Of a DNA stretch of 64,000 bases, positions 26,098 to 34,640 are shown in pieces. The DNA is from Paludibacter sp. 47-17 (GTDB lineage Bacteria; Bacteroidota; Bacteroidia; Bacteroidales; Paludibacteraceae). The DNA is taken from positions 62,001-126,000 of the forward strand of contig MKVT01000006.1 of the NCBI GenBank assembly GCA_001898935.1. Reading direction: 5' to 3'. Numbering within the stretch: the first letter of the stretch is position 1; the number at the start of each line of letters is the position of its first letter. A program made the position numbers and the translations under genes. The notes below the pieces were generated by a model, which was not told the origin of the DNA, searched no databases, and saw nothing but the letters and a program-made list of their open reading frames with translations.

Positions 26098-27588
26098 TTA
26101 TGTATTATATTCCTCCTCCTCTTCAGCCGAAGGAGTTAAGCGTATTAATTTATAAACCCTCAGTTTGACCTGTTTAAAGAACCTGTCGTATAGTTCGCGG
26201 TTGAACAAACTGGCATCGACAGCTGCCTTGTACGTTAAAAACACACCGAGCGGAAACAACACCGACGTGCTGAGCCACATGCCCTGATAGGCTTCCCAAA
26301 TGCCTTCACGCGCCATTTTAAATCCTGTGAGATCGATGATGTAGTAAATCACGAACATGACCACCGACACTACCATCGGAAAACCGAGCCCTCCTTTACG
26401 AATAATCGCCCCGAGCGGAGCTCCGATAAAAAAGAAGATCAGGCAGGCGAACGACAAGGCAAATCGCCGGTGCCACTCGCTTTTATGCCGGTTGAGATAC
26501 AATTGGGGATCGCCCAGCAACAGTTTATTATATTGCAAATGATCACGCATGGTCTGAGCCTTTTGACGGGCTGTGGCGGCGACCTGTTCTTTGGTCATTT
26601 TATCCAGACTAAGAAACAGGGAATCGGGATTGTACTTCGTCAAATCGACTTCAGGTCCAATTTCGAGCGATAAACCCGGACGGTACTCCCGCCCAAAGTA
26701 TTTATTCTGTTCCATCTCACGTACCTGCTCCTCACTCCGCAGGTCGATGAGCTTCTGCACCGAATCGATGGAATGTTGGAGCGAGGCAATGTTTTTACTG
26801 ATGTGCGTGTCTTCGAGCAGGGACTCGTCGTAGCGGTTGAAATCGGAATCGAATTCGTACAGCAATTCCTTATAGCCAAAGGTTTCGCGCATGTAAGGGA
26901 TATTGTTGGAATAACTCAGTCTCTGTTTTTTAAAGTTTTCGAAACTTTCGCCCTGAAACAACGTCAGAATAAGGTACTTCCGGTCGGATGTCAATTCGAT
27001 GAACCCCGAATCGGCCACCATGACCGATGCATTGTTGAATCCCGCCGAAAAATCGTAAATCATCATATCTTTCAGCATCTTCCCATCCTTATGCCGCACG
27101 TACAAATTTACACCGTTGATGCCCGAATAAAACTCACCGACGGGAATATCCAGTTCGGGCGATTTGTGTTTAATGGAAAACACCAGCGCATACAGGTTTT
27201 TATTGGTAATGGGCAATACGTTGTTGGAGAAGAAAAACGCACCGACCACCACCAGGCCAATAAAAATAATGAGGGGACGGATGATTCGAAACAGCGAAAT
27301 CCCGGCCGATTTCATGGCCGTAAGTTCAAAATTTTCGCCCAGATTGCCAAAAGTCATTAGCGATGCCAGCAAAATAGCCAGCGGAAGAGCCAGCGGGACA
27401 AGCGTAGTGATGGCATACATCATGAATTCGGCCAGTACGTCCCAGCCTATTCCTTTACCGACCATATCGGCAAAATGCTTCCATAAAAACTGCATCAGCA
27501 ATATGAAAATAACAATCAGGAAAGTCATGATAAACGTTCCCAGGAAGCGTTTGAGTATGTAAGCGTCTATCTTTTTAATAAAAGACAT
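26098..27588 (-). CDS. LptF/LptG family lipopolysaccharide export permease
   Basis: These permeases, with the LptB ATPase, pull LPS from the inner membrane toward the outer membrane. The ATG at 27588 ([19 protein letters not shown]) gives 496 residues; a GTG at 27609 also opens the frame but overlaps the promoter -7 box. Six membrane helices are visible: three N-terminal ([58 protein letters not shown]) and three C-terminal, around a large periplasmic domain of about 250 residues. F versus G cannot be decided with confidence. ribBA follows at five bases. Confidence 0.9.
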   Translation of the reverse strand: MSFIKKIDAYILKRFLGTFIMTFLIVIFILLMQFLWKHFADMVGKGIGWDVLAEFMMYAITTLVPLALPLAILLASLMTFGNLGENFELTAMKSAGISLFRIIRPLIIFIGLVVVGAFFFSNNVLPITNKNLYALVFSIKHKSPELDIPVGEFYSGINGVNLYVRHKDGKMLKDMMIYDFSAGFNNASVMVADSGFIELTSDRKYLILTLFQGESFENFKKQRLSYSNNIPYMRETFGYKELLYEFDSDFNRYDESLLEDTHISKNIASLQHSIDSVQKLIDLRSEEQVREMEQNKYFGREYRPGLSLEIGPEVDLTKYNPDSLFLSLDKMTKEQVAATARQKAQTMRDHLQYNKLLLGDPQLYLNRHKSEWHRRFALSFACLIFFFIGAPLGAIIRKGGLGFPMVVSVVMFVIYYIIDLTGFKMAREGIWEAYQGMWLSTSVLFPLGVFLTYKAAVDASLFNRELYDRFFKQVKLRVYKLIRLTPSAEEEEEYNT

Positions 27589-27608
27589 GGAGGTTGAATT
27601 TTGGCACA

Positions 27609-27639
27609 CAAAGGTAACTAAATAAGTTCAATCCGCAAA
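27609..27639 (-). promoter_or_regulatory. Promoter of lptFG-ribBA
   Basis: On the minus strand TTTG (27639-27636), 19 bases, then TACCTTTG (27616-27609). Transcription would start near 27602, giving a 14-base leader before ATG 27588 and ruling out the GTG at 27609. Confidence 0.8.
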
Positions 27640-27672
27640 CTGCAGAAGGACTGCCGGCTTGCGGATTGAACT
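27625..27672. repeat. 14-bp perfect inverted repeat in the gap before lptFG
   Basis: AGTTCAATCCGCAA (27625-27638) and TTGCGGATTGAACT (27659-27672) are perfect complements around a 20-base spacer that itself contains GCAG and CTGC. The left arm covers most of the lptFG promoter spacer and its -33 box; the right arm ends 20 bp past the M3 peptidase stop. It could be a terminator for the peptidase gene, an operator of lptFG, or both. No T run follows. Confidence 0.7.
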
Positions 27673-27692
27673 AGAACGATACAAACTGGAGC

Positions 27693-29771
27693 TTAGCGTA
27701 TACCGTTGCGTTTCAGTAAAGCATCGATGGCAGGCTCCTGTCCGCGGAAACGTTTGTAGAGCACCATCGGATGTTCCGTTCCGCCGCGTTGCAAAATATG
27801 TTCGGCAAACGAATCGGCTGTTGCACGATCATAAATACCTTTTTCGGCAAAAACCGAATACGCATCGGCATCGAGCACTTCGGCCCATTTATAGCTGTAA
27901 TAGCCGGCTGCATAACCTCCGGCAAAAATATGGCTGAACGTCGGACTCATCCCGGCATCGCTCACCAGCGGAAGCACCCGCGCAGGCTCCATCGCCTCGT
28001 ACTCCATCTTCATCACATCGCCGGTAAAAGGCTGTTCAAGCGTATGCCAGGCCATATCCAACAGTCCGAAGCTCAACTGCCGCAAACAAAAATTCCCGGT
28101 ATTAAAATTCTCCGAATCCTTGATTTTCCGAATCAACTCGGCCGGAATAGGTTCGCCGGTTTCATAATGTACTGCAAACTCGTCGAGAAAGGCTTTCTCC
28201 GAAGCCCAATTTTCCATGATCTGCGAAGGTAACTCCACAAAATCGCGGTATACATTGGTACCCGAAAGCGATTCGTAAGTACAACGGGTCATCATGCCGT
28301 GCAAGGCATGACCAAATTCGTGCAGGAAAGTGGTTAGCTCATCGAACGTAAGCAAAGCCGGTTTACTATCGGTAGGCCGGGTAAAATTCATCACAATGGT
28401 GATGTGCGGCCGGCTGTCTTTTCCCTTTTCGATGAACTGTCCTTTGAATTCGCTCATCCAGGCACCCGGACGTTTACTGTCGCGAGGATGGAAATCGGTA
28501 TAAAGCACCGACAGGAATTTACCTTGCTTATCTTTTACTTCGTACACATCAACTTCGGGATGGTATTTTTGGATGTTCTCGTTCTTCACAAACTGGAGTC
28601 CCCACAAACGGGTAGCCAGGCCGAAAACTCCCTTTTTCACCCGTTCCAGCTCAAAATACGGTTTCAACATTTCATCGTTGACCGCATATTTTTCGTCCTT
28701 CAGTTTTTCGGCGTAAAACGACCAGTCCCAGGATTGAACGGTGAAATAAGCACCCTTCGAATCGGCATATTTCTGCACTTCGGCATATTCTGCTTCAGCG
28801 GCCGGACGATAGGCGGCCAGTAAGTCGTTGAGCAACTTGTAAACGTTTTCCTTATTCTCGGCCATACGACGCACCAGTACCTGGTCGGCATAGGATTTAT
28901 GTCCCAACAAATTGGCTATTTTCAACCGGGTATTGGCTATTTTGGCAATGATCTCGCGGTTATCGTATTCGCCCCCTCTCATATTACGGGTGGTATAGGC
29001 CATGTACAATTCGCGACGCAAATCCCGGTTCTCGGCATGTTTCATAAAAGGCACATAGGTAGTGGCTTTTAAATCGAGCATCCAACCCTTTTTACCGGTG
29101 CGTTTCGCATTCATCGCCAGCATTTCCTTCACATCCTGCGGCAAACCGGCCAGTAAGTTCTCGTCGTCAATCACCAGATTCCACTGATTTGTTTCTTTCA
29201 GCACATTTTGACCGAACTGCAGGGTCAGTAAGCTCAGTTCCTTCGACAACTGCCGGTACAGCTCTTTATCGGCGGGCGAAAGATTGGCGCCGTTGTTGGC
29301 AAATCCATCGTAGGTATTTTTCAATAATGTGGCCTGTTCGGCTGTCAGTTTCAGCTGATCGCGTTGTTCGTATACCGCTTTCACCCGTTCAAACAACTTT
29401 TCATTCAGCCGGATGGAGTTGGAATGTTCGGTCATAAGGGGCGACAGTTGTTCGGCAATCGCTTGTAACTCGTCCGAGGTTTCGGAACTCATCAGGTTGT
29501 AAAAAGGCGCACCCACCTGATCGAGTAAACCACCCGCATTTTCGAGGGCAATAATCGTATTTTCAAAGGTCGGTTTTTGTTTATTGTTTACAATTTTTTC
29601 AATCTCGGCTAAATGCACAGTCATCGCCTGTTTGAAAGCCGGCAAATAATGCTCGTTCTTGATTTCGTTGAAGGGTATTGTCTGATGAGGTGTTTTATAT
29701 CTCGACAGCAAGGGATTAGCCACTAAGGCCGTTGTAACGACAGTCATAAGTAAAATGAGTTTTGTTTTCAT
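27693..29771 (-). CDS. dcp: M3 family zinc metallopeptidase, peptidyl-dipeptidase Dcp type
   Basis: A thimet-oligopeptidase family enzyme that trims short peptides. The 692-residue protein has an N-terminal signal-like segment (LILLMTVVTTALVANP), so it is probably periplasmic, unlike cytoplasmic E. coli Dcp. The zinc motif HEFGH is at 484-488, with the third ligand region in TNVYRDFVELPSQIMENW. The C-terminal GGYAAGYYSYKWAEVLDAD is the usual substrate-binding block. The T9SS cargo gene lies 15 bp upstream in the same direction. Confidence 0.94.
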   Translation of the reverse strand: MKTKLILLMTVVTTALVANPLLSRYKTPHQTIPFNEIKNEHYLPAFKQAMTVHLAEIEKIVNNKQKPTFENTIIALENAGGLLDQVGAPFYNLMSSETSDELQAIAEQLSPLMTEHSNSIRLNEKLFERVKAVYEQRDQLKLTAEQATLLKNTYDGFANNGANLSPADKELYRQLSKELSLLTLQFGQNVLKETNQWNLVIDDENLLAGLPQDVKEMLAMNAKRTGKKGWMLDLKATTYVPFMKHAENRDLRRELYMAYTTRNMRGGEYDNREIIAKIANTRLKIANLLGHKSYADQVLVRRMAENKENVYKLLNDLLAAYRPAAEAEYAEVQKYADSKGAYFTVQSWDWSFYAEKLKDEKYAVNDEMLKPYFELERVKKGVFGLATRLWGLQFVKNENIQKYHPEVDVYEVKDKQGKFLSVLYTDFHPRDSKRPGAWMSEFKGQFIEKGKDSRPHITIVMNFTRPTDSKPALLTFDELTTFLHEFGHALHGMMTRCTYESLSGTNVYRDFVELPSQIMENWASEKAFLDEFAVHYETGEPIPAELIRKIKDSENFNTGNFCLRQLSFGLLDMAWHTLEQPFTGDVMKMEYEAMEPARVLPLVSDAGMSPTFSHIFAGGYAAGYYSYKWAEVLDADAYSVFAEKGIYDRATADSFAEHILQRGGTEHPMVLYKRFRGQEPAIDALLKRNGIR

Positions 29772-29786
29772 CGTTTATACTACTAT

Positions 29787-31127
29787 TTATTTTTTTGTGA
29801 TTTTTTGCATGTATATTTTCTGGTCTGTGGTGAGTACGCGAAGCAGGTAAATGCCGGAAGGTAAACTACTGATGTCGATGCGGTTTATCGGACCGGAGTG
29901 CTGTTCCGCCAGCAGCTTCCGACCCTGCAGATCGTATACCTCCCAGCGCCCGATCCACACACCGGCATCTCTCATAAACAGGATGCCATCCGAAGGATTG
30001 GGATAAACAAAATTGGACGGATTTCCGTTCAGGCCGACTTCTTCCACGGCACTGGGGGTCAGGTATTGGATATCGATCGAATGCGCCCTCGCAATGCGCT
30101 GATTACCGTTAAAATAAAAGTTCAAGTCGGTCGAAACATTGCTCCCGGTCGTACCTCCCCAGAAGTTATAGGTAGACCGCACCGAACGTGGGTAACCCTG
30201 GGAAAGATCGGTATAACTCACGGTCGATAGTTTTCGCCATTGACGGTATATGGATCCGGAAAGCACTTTTTCTTTCAACACACCGTCGGGGTAATATTCA
30301 TACGAATAACGGTGCGTGGCCAACCAGCGCAACTCCCTGAAATAGGAATAAGTTTCGTCTTTTAATTGTCCGTCGGGCCAATAGCGGTAGTCGACCCTCT
30401 GGTCGTTTTCCCAAACCCGGGCAGCCGGATGCCACTTGCGTGTAACCTGCGACACCAGCCGGTCGCTTGATGTGCCGTAAAAAAAAGTGGTGAGGGAAGT
30501 TTCCTGTAAGGTATACCTGGTTTGCGGAATTTCGACCACGACACTATCCAATCTGCCCAACGAATCGCGCACCGACCGGGTAAGCAACGATCCGGTTTGC
30601 ACGCCCGACGAATAAAACAATTGGGTTTCGAGGGTTGTCGCTCCGGTCGGATGGTGCAGCAGTTCCACTTTATAAAGATTCAACTGGTCGCCTTCCCGTT
30701 GGAAGTAATGCCGTTGTTGCTCTCCGTTAATCATCCTTACTTCCATCCTCCGGTACAAGCTTTCTACCTGATTCACGATATTGATATGTTCCTCGGAAAC
30801 CGTTTTGTTGTTTTCTAAACGAGTTCTTATCACATGCACTGCCTCCCACTTGCCGTCATACCACTTCCACAACCGTTGAAGCCGCAGCGAATCGCCGCTG
30901 GATATCCATTCCGTTTGTTCGATGTTTTTGCGGATGCCGTTCTCTTCGGTTTGTTTTCGTTCGAAAATAACTTTTCCTCCGGTATCGTAACTGTATACAT
31001 GGTACTGTGTTAGCGGCCCGTCGCTTACGGTCAGCTGACGTACTACAGGCTGGGCACGAAGCCCGGGCATCAGCGTCAATCCTCCTCCGATACAAAACAT
31101 AAGCACGAGCCGTAAATAAAGTCTCAT
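29787..31127 (-). CDS. Secreted protein with T9SS type A sorting domain
   Basis: The ATG at 31127 (MRLYLRLVLMFCIGG) gives 446 residues; a TTG nine bases earlier opens the same frame. A signal peptide ends near GLRAQ. The middle (about 40-360) is a beta-rich region I cannot assign. It has short YWPDG/YYPDG-type repeats (YRYWPDGQLKDE, YEYYPDGVLKEK). The last 80 residues are a T9SS type A sorting domain: NFVYPNPSDGILFM, WEVYDLQGRKLL, IDISSLPSGIYLLRV and a Lys-rich end. The protein should cross the outer membrane by type IX secretion. No T9SS machinery genes lie in the window. dcp follows at 15 bp. Confidence 0.87.
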   Translation of the reverse strand: MRLYLRLVLMFCIGGGLTLMPGLRAQPVVRQLTVSDGPLTQYHVYSYDTGGKVIFERKQTEENGIRKNIEQTEWISSGDSLRLQRLWKWYDGKWEAVHVIRTRLENNKTVSEEHINIVNQVESLYRRMEVRMINGEQQRHYFQREGDQLNLYKVELLHHPTGATTLETQLFYSSGVQTGSLLTRSVRDSLGRLDSVVVEIPQTRYTLQETSLTTFFYGTSSDRLVSQVTRKWHPAARVWENDQRVDYRYWPDGQLKDETYSYFRELRWLATHRYSYEYYPDGVLKEKVLSGSIYRQWRKLSTVSYTDLSQGYPRSVRSTYNFWGGTTGSNVSTDLNFYFNGNQRIARAHSIDIQYLTPSAVEEVGLNGNPSNFVYPNPSDGILFMRDAGVWIGRWEVYDLQGRKLLAEQHSGPINRIDISSLPSGIYLLRVLTTDQKIYMQKITKK

Positions 31128-31259
31128 CAGCAACAATATTAGTTTTTAAAAAAGCTACCAAAAATAGAAAAAATACCTGAAACCACAAAAGCACATACCG
31201 ATTTTAAAATTATCGACCGAAGTTGTTTCTTAATTATTAGTGTATATGGAAAATATTAC

Positions 31260-31267
31260 TATCTTTG
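31260..31267 (+). promoter_or_regulatory. -7 box upstream of the capsule sugar transferase
   Basis: TATCTTTG, 114 bases before the sugar transferase ATG, matches TAnnTTTG. The implied leader of about 105 bases contains the inverted repeat at 31300-31339. Confidence 0.55.
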
Positions 31268-31299
31268 AAGCCAATAAGCACTGACTAATGAAACATGCC

Positions 31300-31339
31300 T
31301 GTAAACAAGCGAATTACAGTAACACACCCATTGTTTACA
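31300..31339 (+). promoter_or_regulatory. 9-bp inverted repeat in the leader of the capsule gene
   Basis: TGTAAACAA (31300-31308) and TTGTTTACA (31331-31339) are perfect complements with a 22-base spacer. It lies in the 245-bp gap between the divergent T9SS cargo gene and the sugar transferase, downstream of the -7 box at 31260. It may be an operator or a leader RNA structure. Confidence 0.5.
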
Positions 31340-31381
31340 AGTAAGTTTTATACGACTAAATGAAAAATTTGATACTTTCGT

Positions 31382-32914
31382 ATGAAACCCGTGAGTATTA
31401 TATATCGTCCGTCACGCCTGAATCTGCTGGTTGATTTAACAATCGTTATTTCAATAACTGCAGGGACTTTACTTTTCGCTCCGTTCACTTATCTGCATCC
31501 ATTCGAAAAATACGCTGGCGTAAGTATAGCTTTTGTCGGAACCTGGTTCGCGATTTCCTATTTGCTGAAAAGATATATTCCCTTTAAGAAAATCAAATAT
31601 TTTCAGGCTATTGTAAAACTGTTTACCACTGCAGTCATTACCATTGCGATCATTGTAGTGATCGACCAGGTTTTTCCGCACTACAATTATTCGGCGCCTG
31701 TCTTTATCTTTATAGTGATCACCATTTCCTTTTTACAGGTTTTCGTCCAGTTCCTTTTATTTTCGGTTCGTTTTGCGGTCGAATATACCGATCCGGGACA
31801 GCGGGTGGCAGCTCCCGATTACGACCTTCCCAAAATCATCGACGAAGTAAGCGAACATCAGATCAGAAAGCTTCGAACCACGTTCCGGGAAGCGAAAGGG
31901 AAAGATGCAGCCGACTGGATTGCTCAGCAAATACATCCGTTCAGAGGCGAAATCAGGCTGCTCGATAAAAAAGCCCATACGAAACCCGGCGGCAACAAGG
32001 AAACGGCAGCCGGAACGCTTATTTTACTCGATCCGCTGAATATGGTCCGGGGAATCAATAAAATGTTCTATTTTGCCAATCAGCATTTACAGGAAAACCT
32101 GGGAATTCTGATCTGTTGTTTCGAGACTAAAAGTACACGCAAAAGAAGGATTCTGAAACATTACCCGGCATTTTTAAGCGGATTGATCTATTTTAATGAT
32201 TTTTTAGTTCGAAGATTTTTCCCCAAAGTGCTGATGGGCGAACGTATGTATTATAATCCGTATCGCGACCAATACCGTATACTTCCCAAGACAGAAGTGA
32301 TGGGACGGTTGAGTTATATGGGATTCGATATCGTAACTACCCGGAAAATAGAGGGAATCACCTATGTGGTAGCCCTCAAAATCCAATCTATCGACACCCG
32401 GCCTCCGCTCCGTTTTTATGGTCCCCTGATTAAACTGCGAAGAACCGGCAAAAACGGAAAACCGATTATTGTGTATAAATTCAGAACCATGTATGCTTAT
32501 TCCGAATTTTTGCAGGAATATATGTACAAAACCTACGATTTACAGGATGGAGGCAAATTTACAAAGGACATAAGGGTCAGTTCGTGGGGACGATTCATGC
32601 GAAAATACTTCCTCGACGAGCTTCCTATGGTCTGGAATATCCTGAAAGGTGAAATGAAACTGGTAGGAGTCCGTCCATTAAGTAATCAGTACTTAAGTTT
32701 ATATACCGAAGAGGTTCAACAACTCCGGAGGCAGTACAAGCCCGGACTATTACCTCCGTTTTATGCCGATCTGCCCGGTACGCTGGAAGAGATACAGCAA
32801 TCGGAAGTCAATTACCTGAAAAAGTGCGAACAGGAAGGTGTTCTGCTGACCGATCTGAAATATTTTTTTAAAATAATCTATACAATCCTATTCAAACATG
32901 CAAAAAGCGCGTAA
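31382..32914 (+). CDS. Polyprenyl-phosphate sugar-1-phosphate transferase (exopolysaccharide initiation)
   Basis: The 510-residue protein has four N-terminal membrane helices (about 12-130: LLVDLTIVISITAGTLLFAPF, YAGVSIAFVGTWFAISYLL and two more), a central soluble domain and a C-terminal bacterial sugar transferase domain. The latter shows VYKFRTMYAYSE, DELPMVWNILKGEMKLVGVRP and LPPFYADLPGT. Such enzymes load the first sugar phosphate onto undecaprenyl phosphate to start capsule or exopolysaccharide synthesis. The usual membrane helix directly before the catalytic domain is not obvious, which is atypical. It overlaps the Wzi gene by 17 bases. Confidence 0.85.
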   Translation: MKPVSIIYRPSRLNLLVDLTIVISITAGTLLFAPFTYLHPFEKYAGVSIAFVGTWFAISYLLKRYIPFKKIKYFQAIVKLFTTAVITIAIIVVIDQVFPHYNYSAPVFIFIVITISFLQVFVQFLLFSVRFAVEYTDPGQRVAAPDYDLPKIIDEVSEHQIRKLRTTFREAKGKDAADWIAQQIHPFRGEIRLLDKKAHTKPGGNKETAAGTLILLDPLNMVRGINKMFYFANQHLQENLGILICCFETKSTRKRRILKHYPAFLSGLIYFNDFLVRRFFPKVLMGERMYYNPYRDQYRILPKTEVMGRLSYMGFDIVTTRKIEGITYVVALKIQSIDTRPPLRFYGPLIKLRRTGKNGKPIIVYKFRTMYAYSEFLQEYMYKTYDLQDGGKFTKDIRVSSWGRFMRKYFLDELPMVWNILKGEMKLVGVRPLSNQYLSLYTEEVQQLRRQYKPGLLPPFYADLPGTLEEIQQSEVNYLKKCEQEGVLLTDLKYFFKIIYTILFKHAKSA

Positions 32915-34640
32915 ATCATTCCTATTCTGGATATTCAACATTGCTATCACACTCGGCGTCCACCTTACGGCCACCGATTTACCAAGGCATACATCCTATT
33001 ACCGCCTCTACAGCCTGATCGACGAACTGGCATCCTACGGGTTGATCGATGTCAATTCGGCTGTCAAGCCCTACGGGAGCCGGTGGATGCAACAACAGCT
33101 GCATGCCGTTGCTACCCATACCGAAAAGTTTCAGGCATTACCGAAGCGGTTGCGCCGCGAAGTAGAATATCAATTGGAAGAATTCGCCCTGGAAGGTGGA
33201 AGATTACCCGAATCGAAGCTGGTGCTCGGGAAGAACGCCCACAACAGTATCGCCTTGTGGCCGCCGGAGTACAATTACCGGGATTCCGTGTTTCAGGCGT
33301 CGATACGTCCTATTCTGGGCATGCACCTTACGATGAACGACCGGGGTTCGATCGATCAACGGTGGTTTGGCGCATCGTTGCATAGCTATATCGGTAAGTA
33401 TGTGGCAGTATACGGTAGTTTACGCGATATTTCGCACACCGGCGACGGATTGTTGTCGCGTCCCGGTTACCTGAACAACGAGCCCGGATTTGAGTATACG
33501 CAGGGGGCCGACTACAGCGAATCAAGAGGCGGTATTGTGCTGGGTACCGACCGGTATTCGGTATCGCTTGCAAAAGACCAGATGGTCTGGGGCGATAACC
33601 TGAACGGCTCGAATATTATTTCGGGAAGGGTACCTAGTTTCCCCGCGGTGAATTTGCGATTAAAGCCGGTCGACTGGTTCGAGCTCAATTATTTTCATGG
33701 CTGGCTGGTCTCCAATTTAACGGATAGTACACGGTATTACCTCGACAATCTGGGTCAGAAGCAGTACCGGCCTCATAAAAAGTACATGGCAGCCAATTTC
33801 ATGACCTTTACCCCGGTAAAGGGACTGAAGATATCGGCCGGAAATGCGATCGTTTATGCCGAAGATCAGCCATATCCCGGTTTTTTCATCCCTATTGCCT
33901 TCTACAAATCCATCGATCACACGACCACCAAGGGACTCGGACTGGAGAATCAAAACTCGCAGCTGTTTTTTAATTTCAGTTCCCGCAACATCAAGCACCT
34001 GCATGTTTTCGGATCGGTTTATATGGATGAAGTACAATGGCGCAGGTTCCGTCCCGGCAGTCCCGATAAAAATCCGCTGTCCTACAAACTGGGAGCACAA
34101 CTGAGTAATTTCCCGCTTAAAAATGTCTCGATCGGCGGCGAATACACCCGTAGCAATATTATCAATTATAAACATTCGATACCGGCCCTGAGCTGGGCGT
34201 CGAACAGCTATACCATGGGCCATTACCTGGGCGACAATGCCATCGAACAATACGTCGAACTGGTGTACAAGCCGATACGGGGTCTGGATCTAAAGTTTTA
34301 TTACCTCGATGCACTGAAAGGGAACGAATACGACTACATCAGGCGAGGTACATTGAACAATGAGCAGTACACCATCATCGACATTATCAGCAACCCGTCG
34401 CCGGGCGATATTATTTGGACCAACCGGACGCTGGGCGTGAATATCAGCTATGAGCTTTTCAGGAATGCATATGCTATTGTAAACTACACACAAACCGATA
34501 TTCAGGGCCACGAAGCTGCTTCCGAAGTCGTCTTCGGCGAACAACGGATGACGGCCCAGGAAGCGCTCGACCGATATACTCCCGGCATCATGCAAGGAAA
34601 AAATTCAACGCTTAAAATCGGATTCAGTTTGAATTTTTAA
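32898..34640 (+). CDS. Capsule assembly Wzi family outer-membrane protein
   Basis: Wzi-type proteins are outer-membrane barrels that anchor capsule to the cell surface. The 580-residue protein has a signal peptide (FLFWIFNIAITLGVHLTATD), an N-terminal helical region (HTSYYRLYSLIDELASYGLIDVNSAVKPYG), then strands ending in Phe (STLKIGFSLNF). The block DRYSVSLAKDQMVWGDNLNGSNIISGR is typical of the family. Its start lies inside the sugar transferase gene (17-base overlap), tying it to capsule production. Its stop shares TTAA with mfd on the other strand. Confidence 0.88.
   Translation: MQKARKSFLFWIFNIAITLGVHLTATDLPRHTSYYRLYSLIDELASYGLIDVNSAVKPYGSRWMQQQLHAVATHTEKFQALPKRLRREVEYQLEEFALEGGRLPESKLVLGKNAHNSIALWPPEYNYRDSVFQASIRPILGMHLTMNDRGSIDQRWFGASLHSYIGKYVAVYGSLRDISHTGDGLLSRPGYLNNEPGFEYTQGADYSESRGGIVLGTDRYSVSLAKDQMVWGDNLNGSNIISGRVPSFPAVNLRLKPVDWFELNYFHGWLVSNLTDSTRYYLDNLGQKQYRPHKKYMAANFMTFTPVKGLKISAGNAIVYAEDQPYPGFFIPIAFYKSIDHTTTKGLGLENQNSQLFFNFSSRNIKHLHVFGSVYMDEVQWRRFRPGSPDKNPLSYKLGAQLSNFPLKNVSIGGEYTRSNIINYKHSIPALSWASNSYTMGHYLGDNAIEQYVELVYKPIRGLDLKFYYLDALKGNEYDYIRRGTLNNEQYTIIDIISNPSPGDIIWTNRTLGVNISYELFRNAYAIVNYTQTDIQGHEAASEVVFGEQRMTAQEALDRYTPGIMQGKNSTLKIGFSLNF

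Noticed and set aside
27589-27609. GTG start for lptFG at 27609
   Set aside because: It falls on the -7 box of a good promoter, so it would not be in the mRNA.
31373-31380. TACTTTCG just before the sugar transferase ATG as promoter -7 box
   Set aside because: It has one mismatch to TAnnTTTG and would place the start of transcription inside the coding region; the exact match at 31260 is better.
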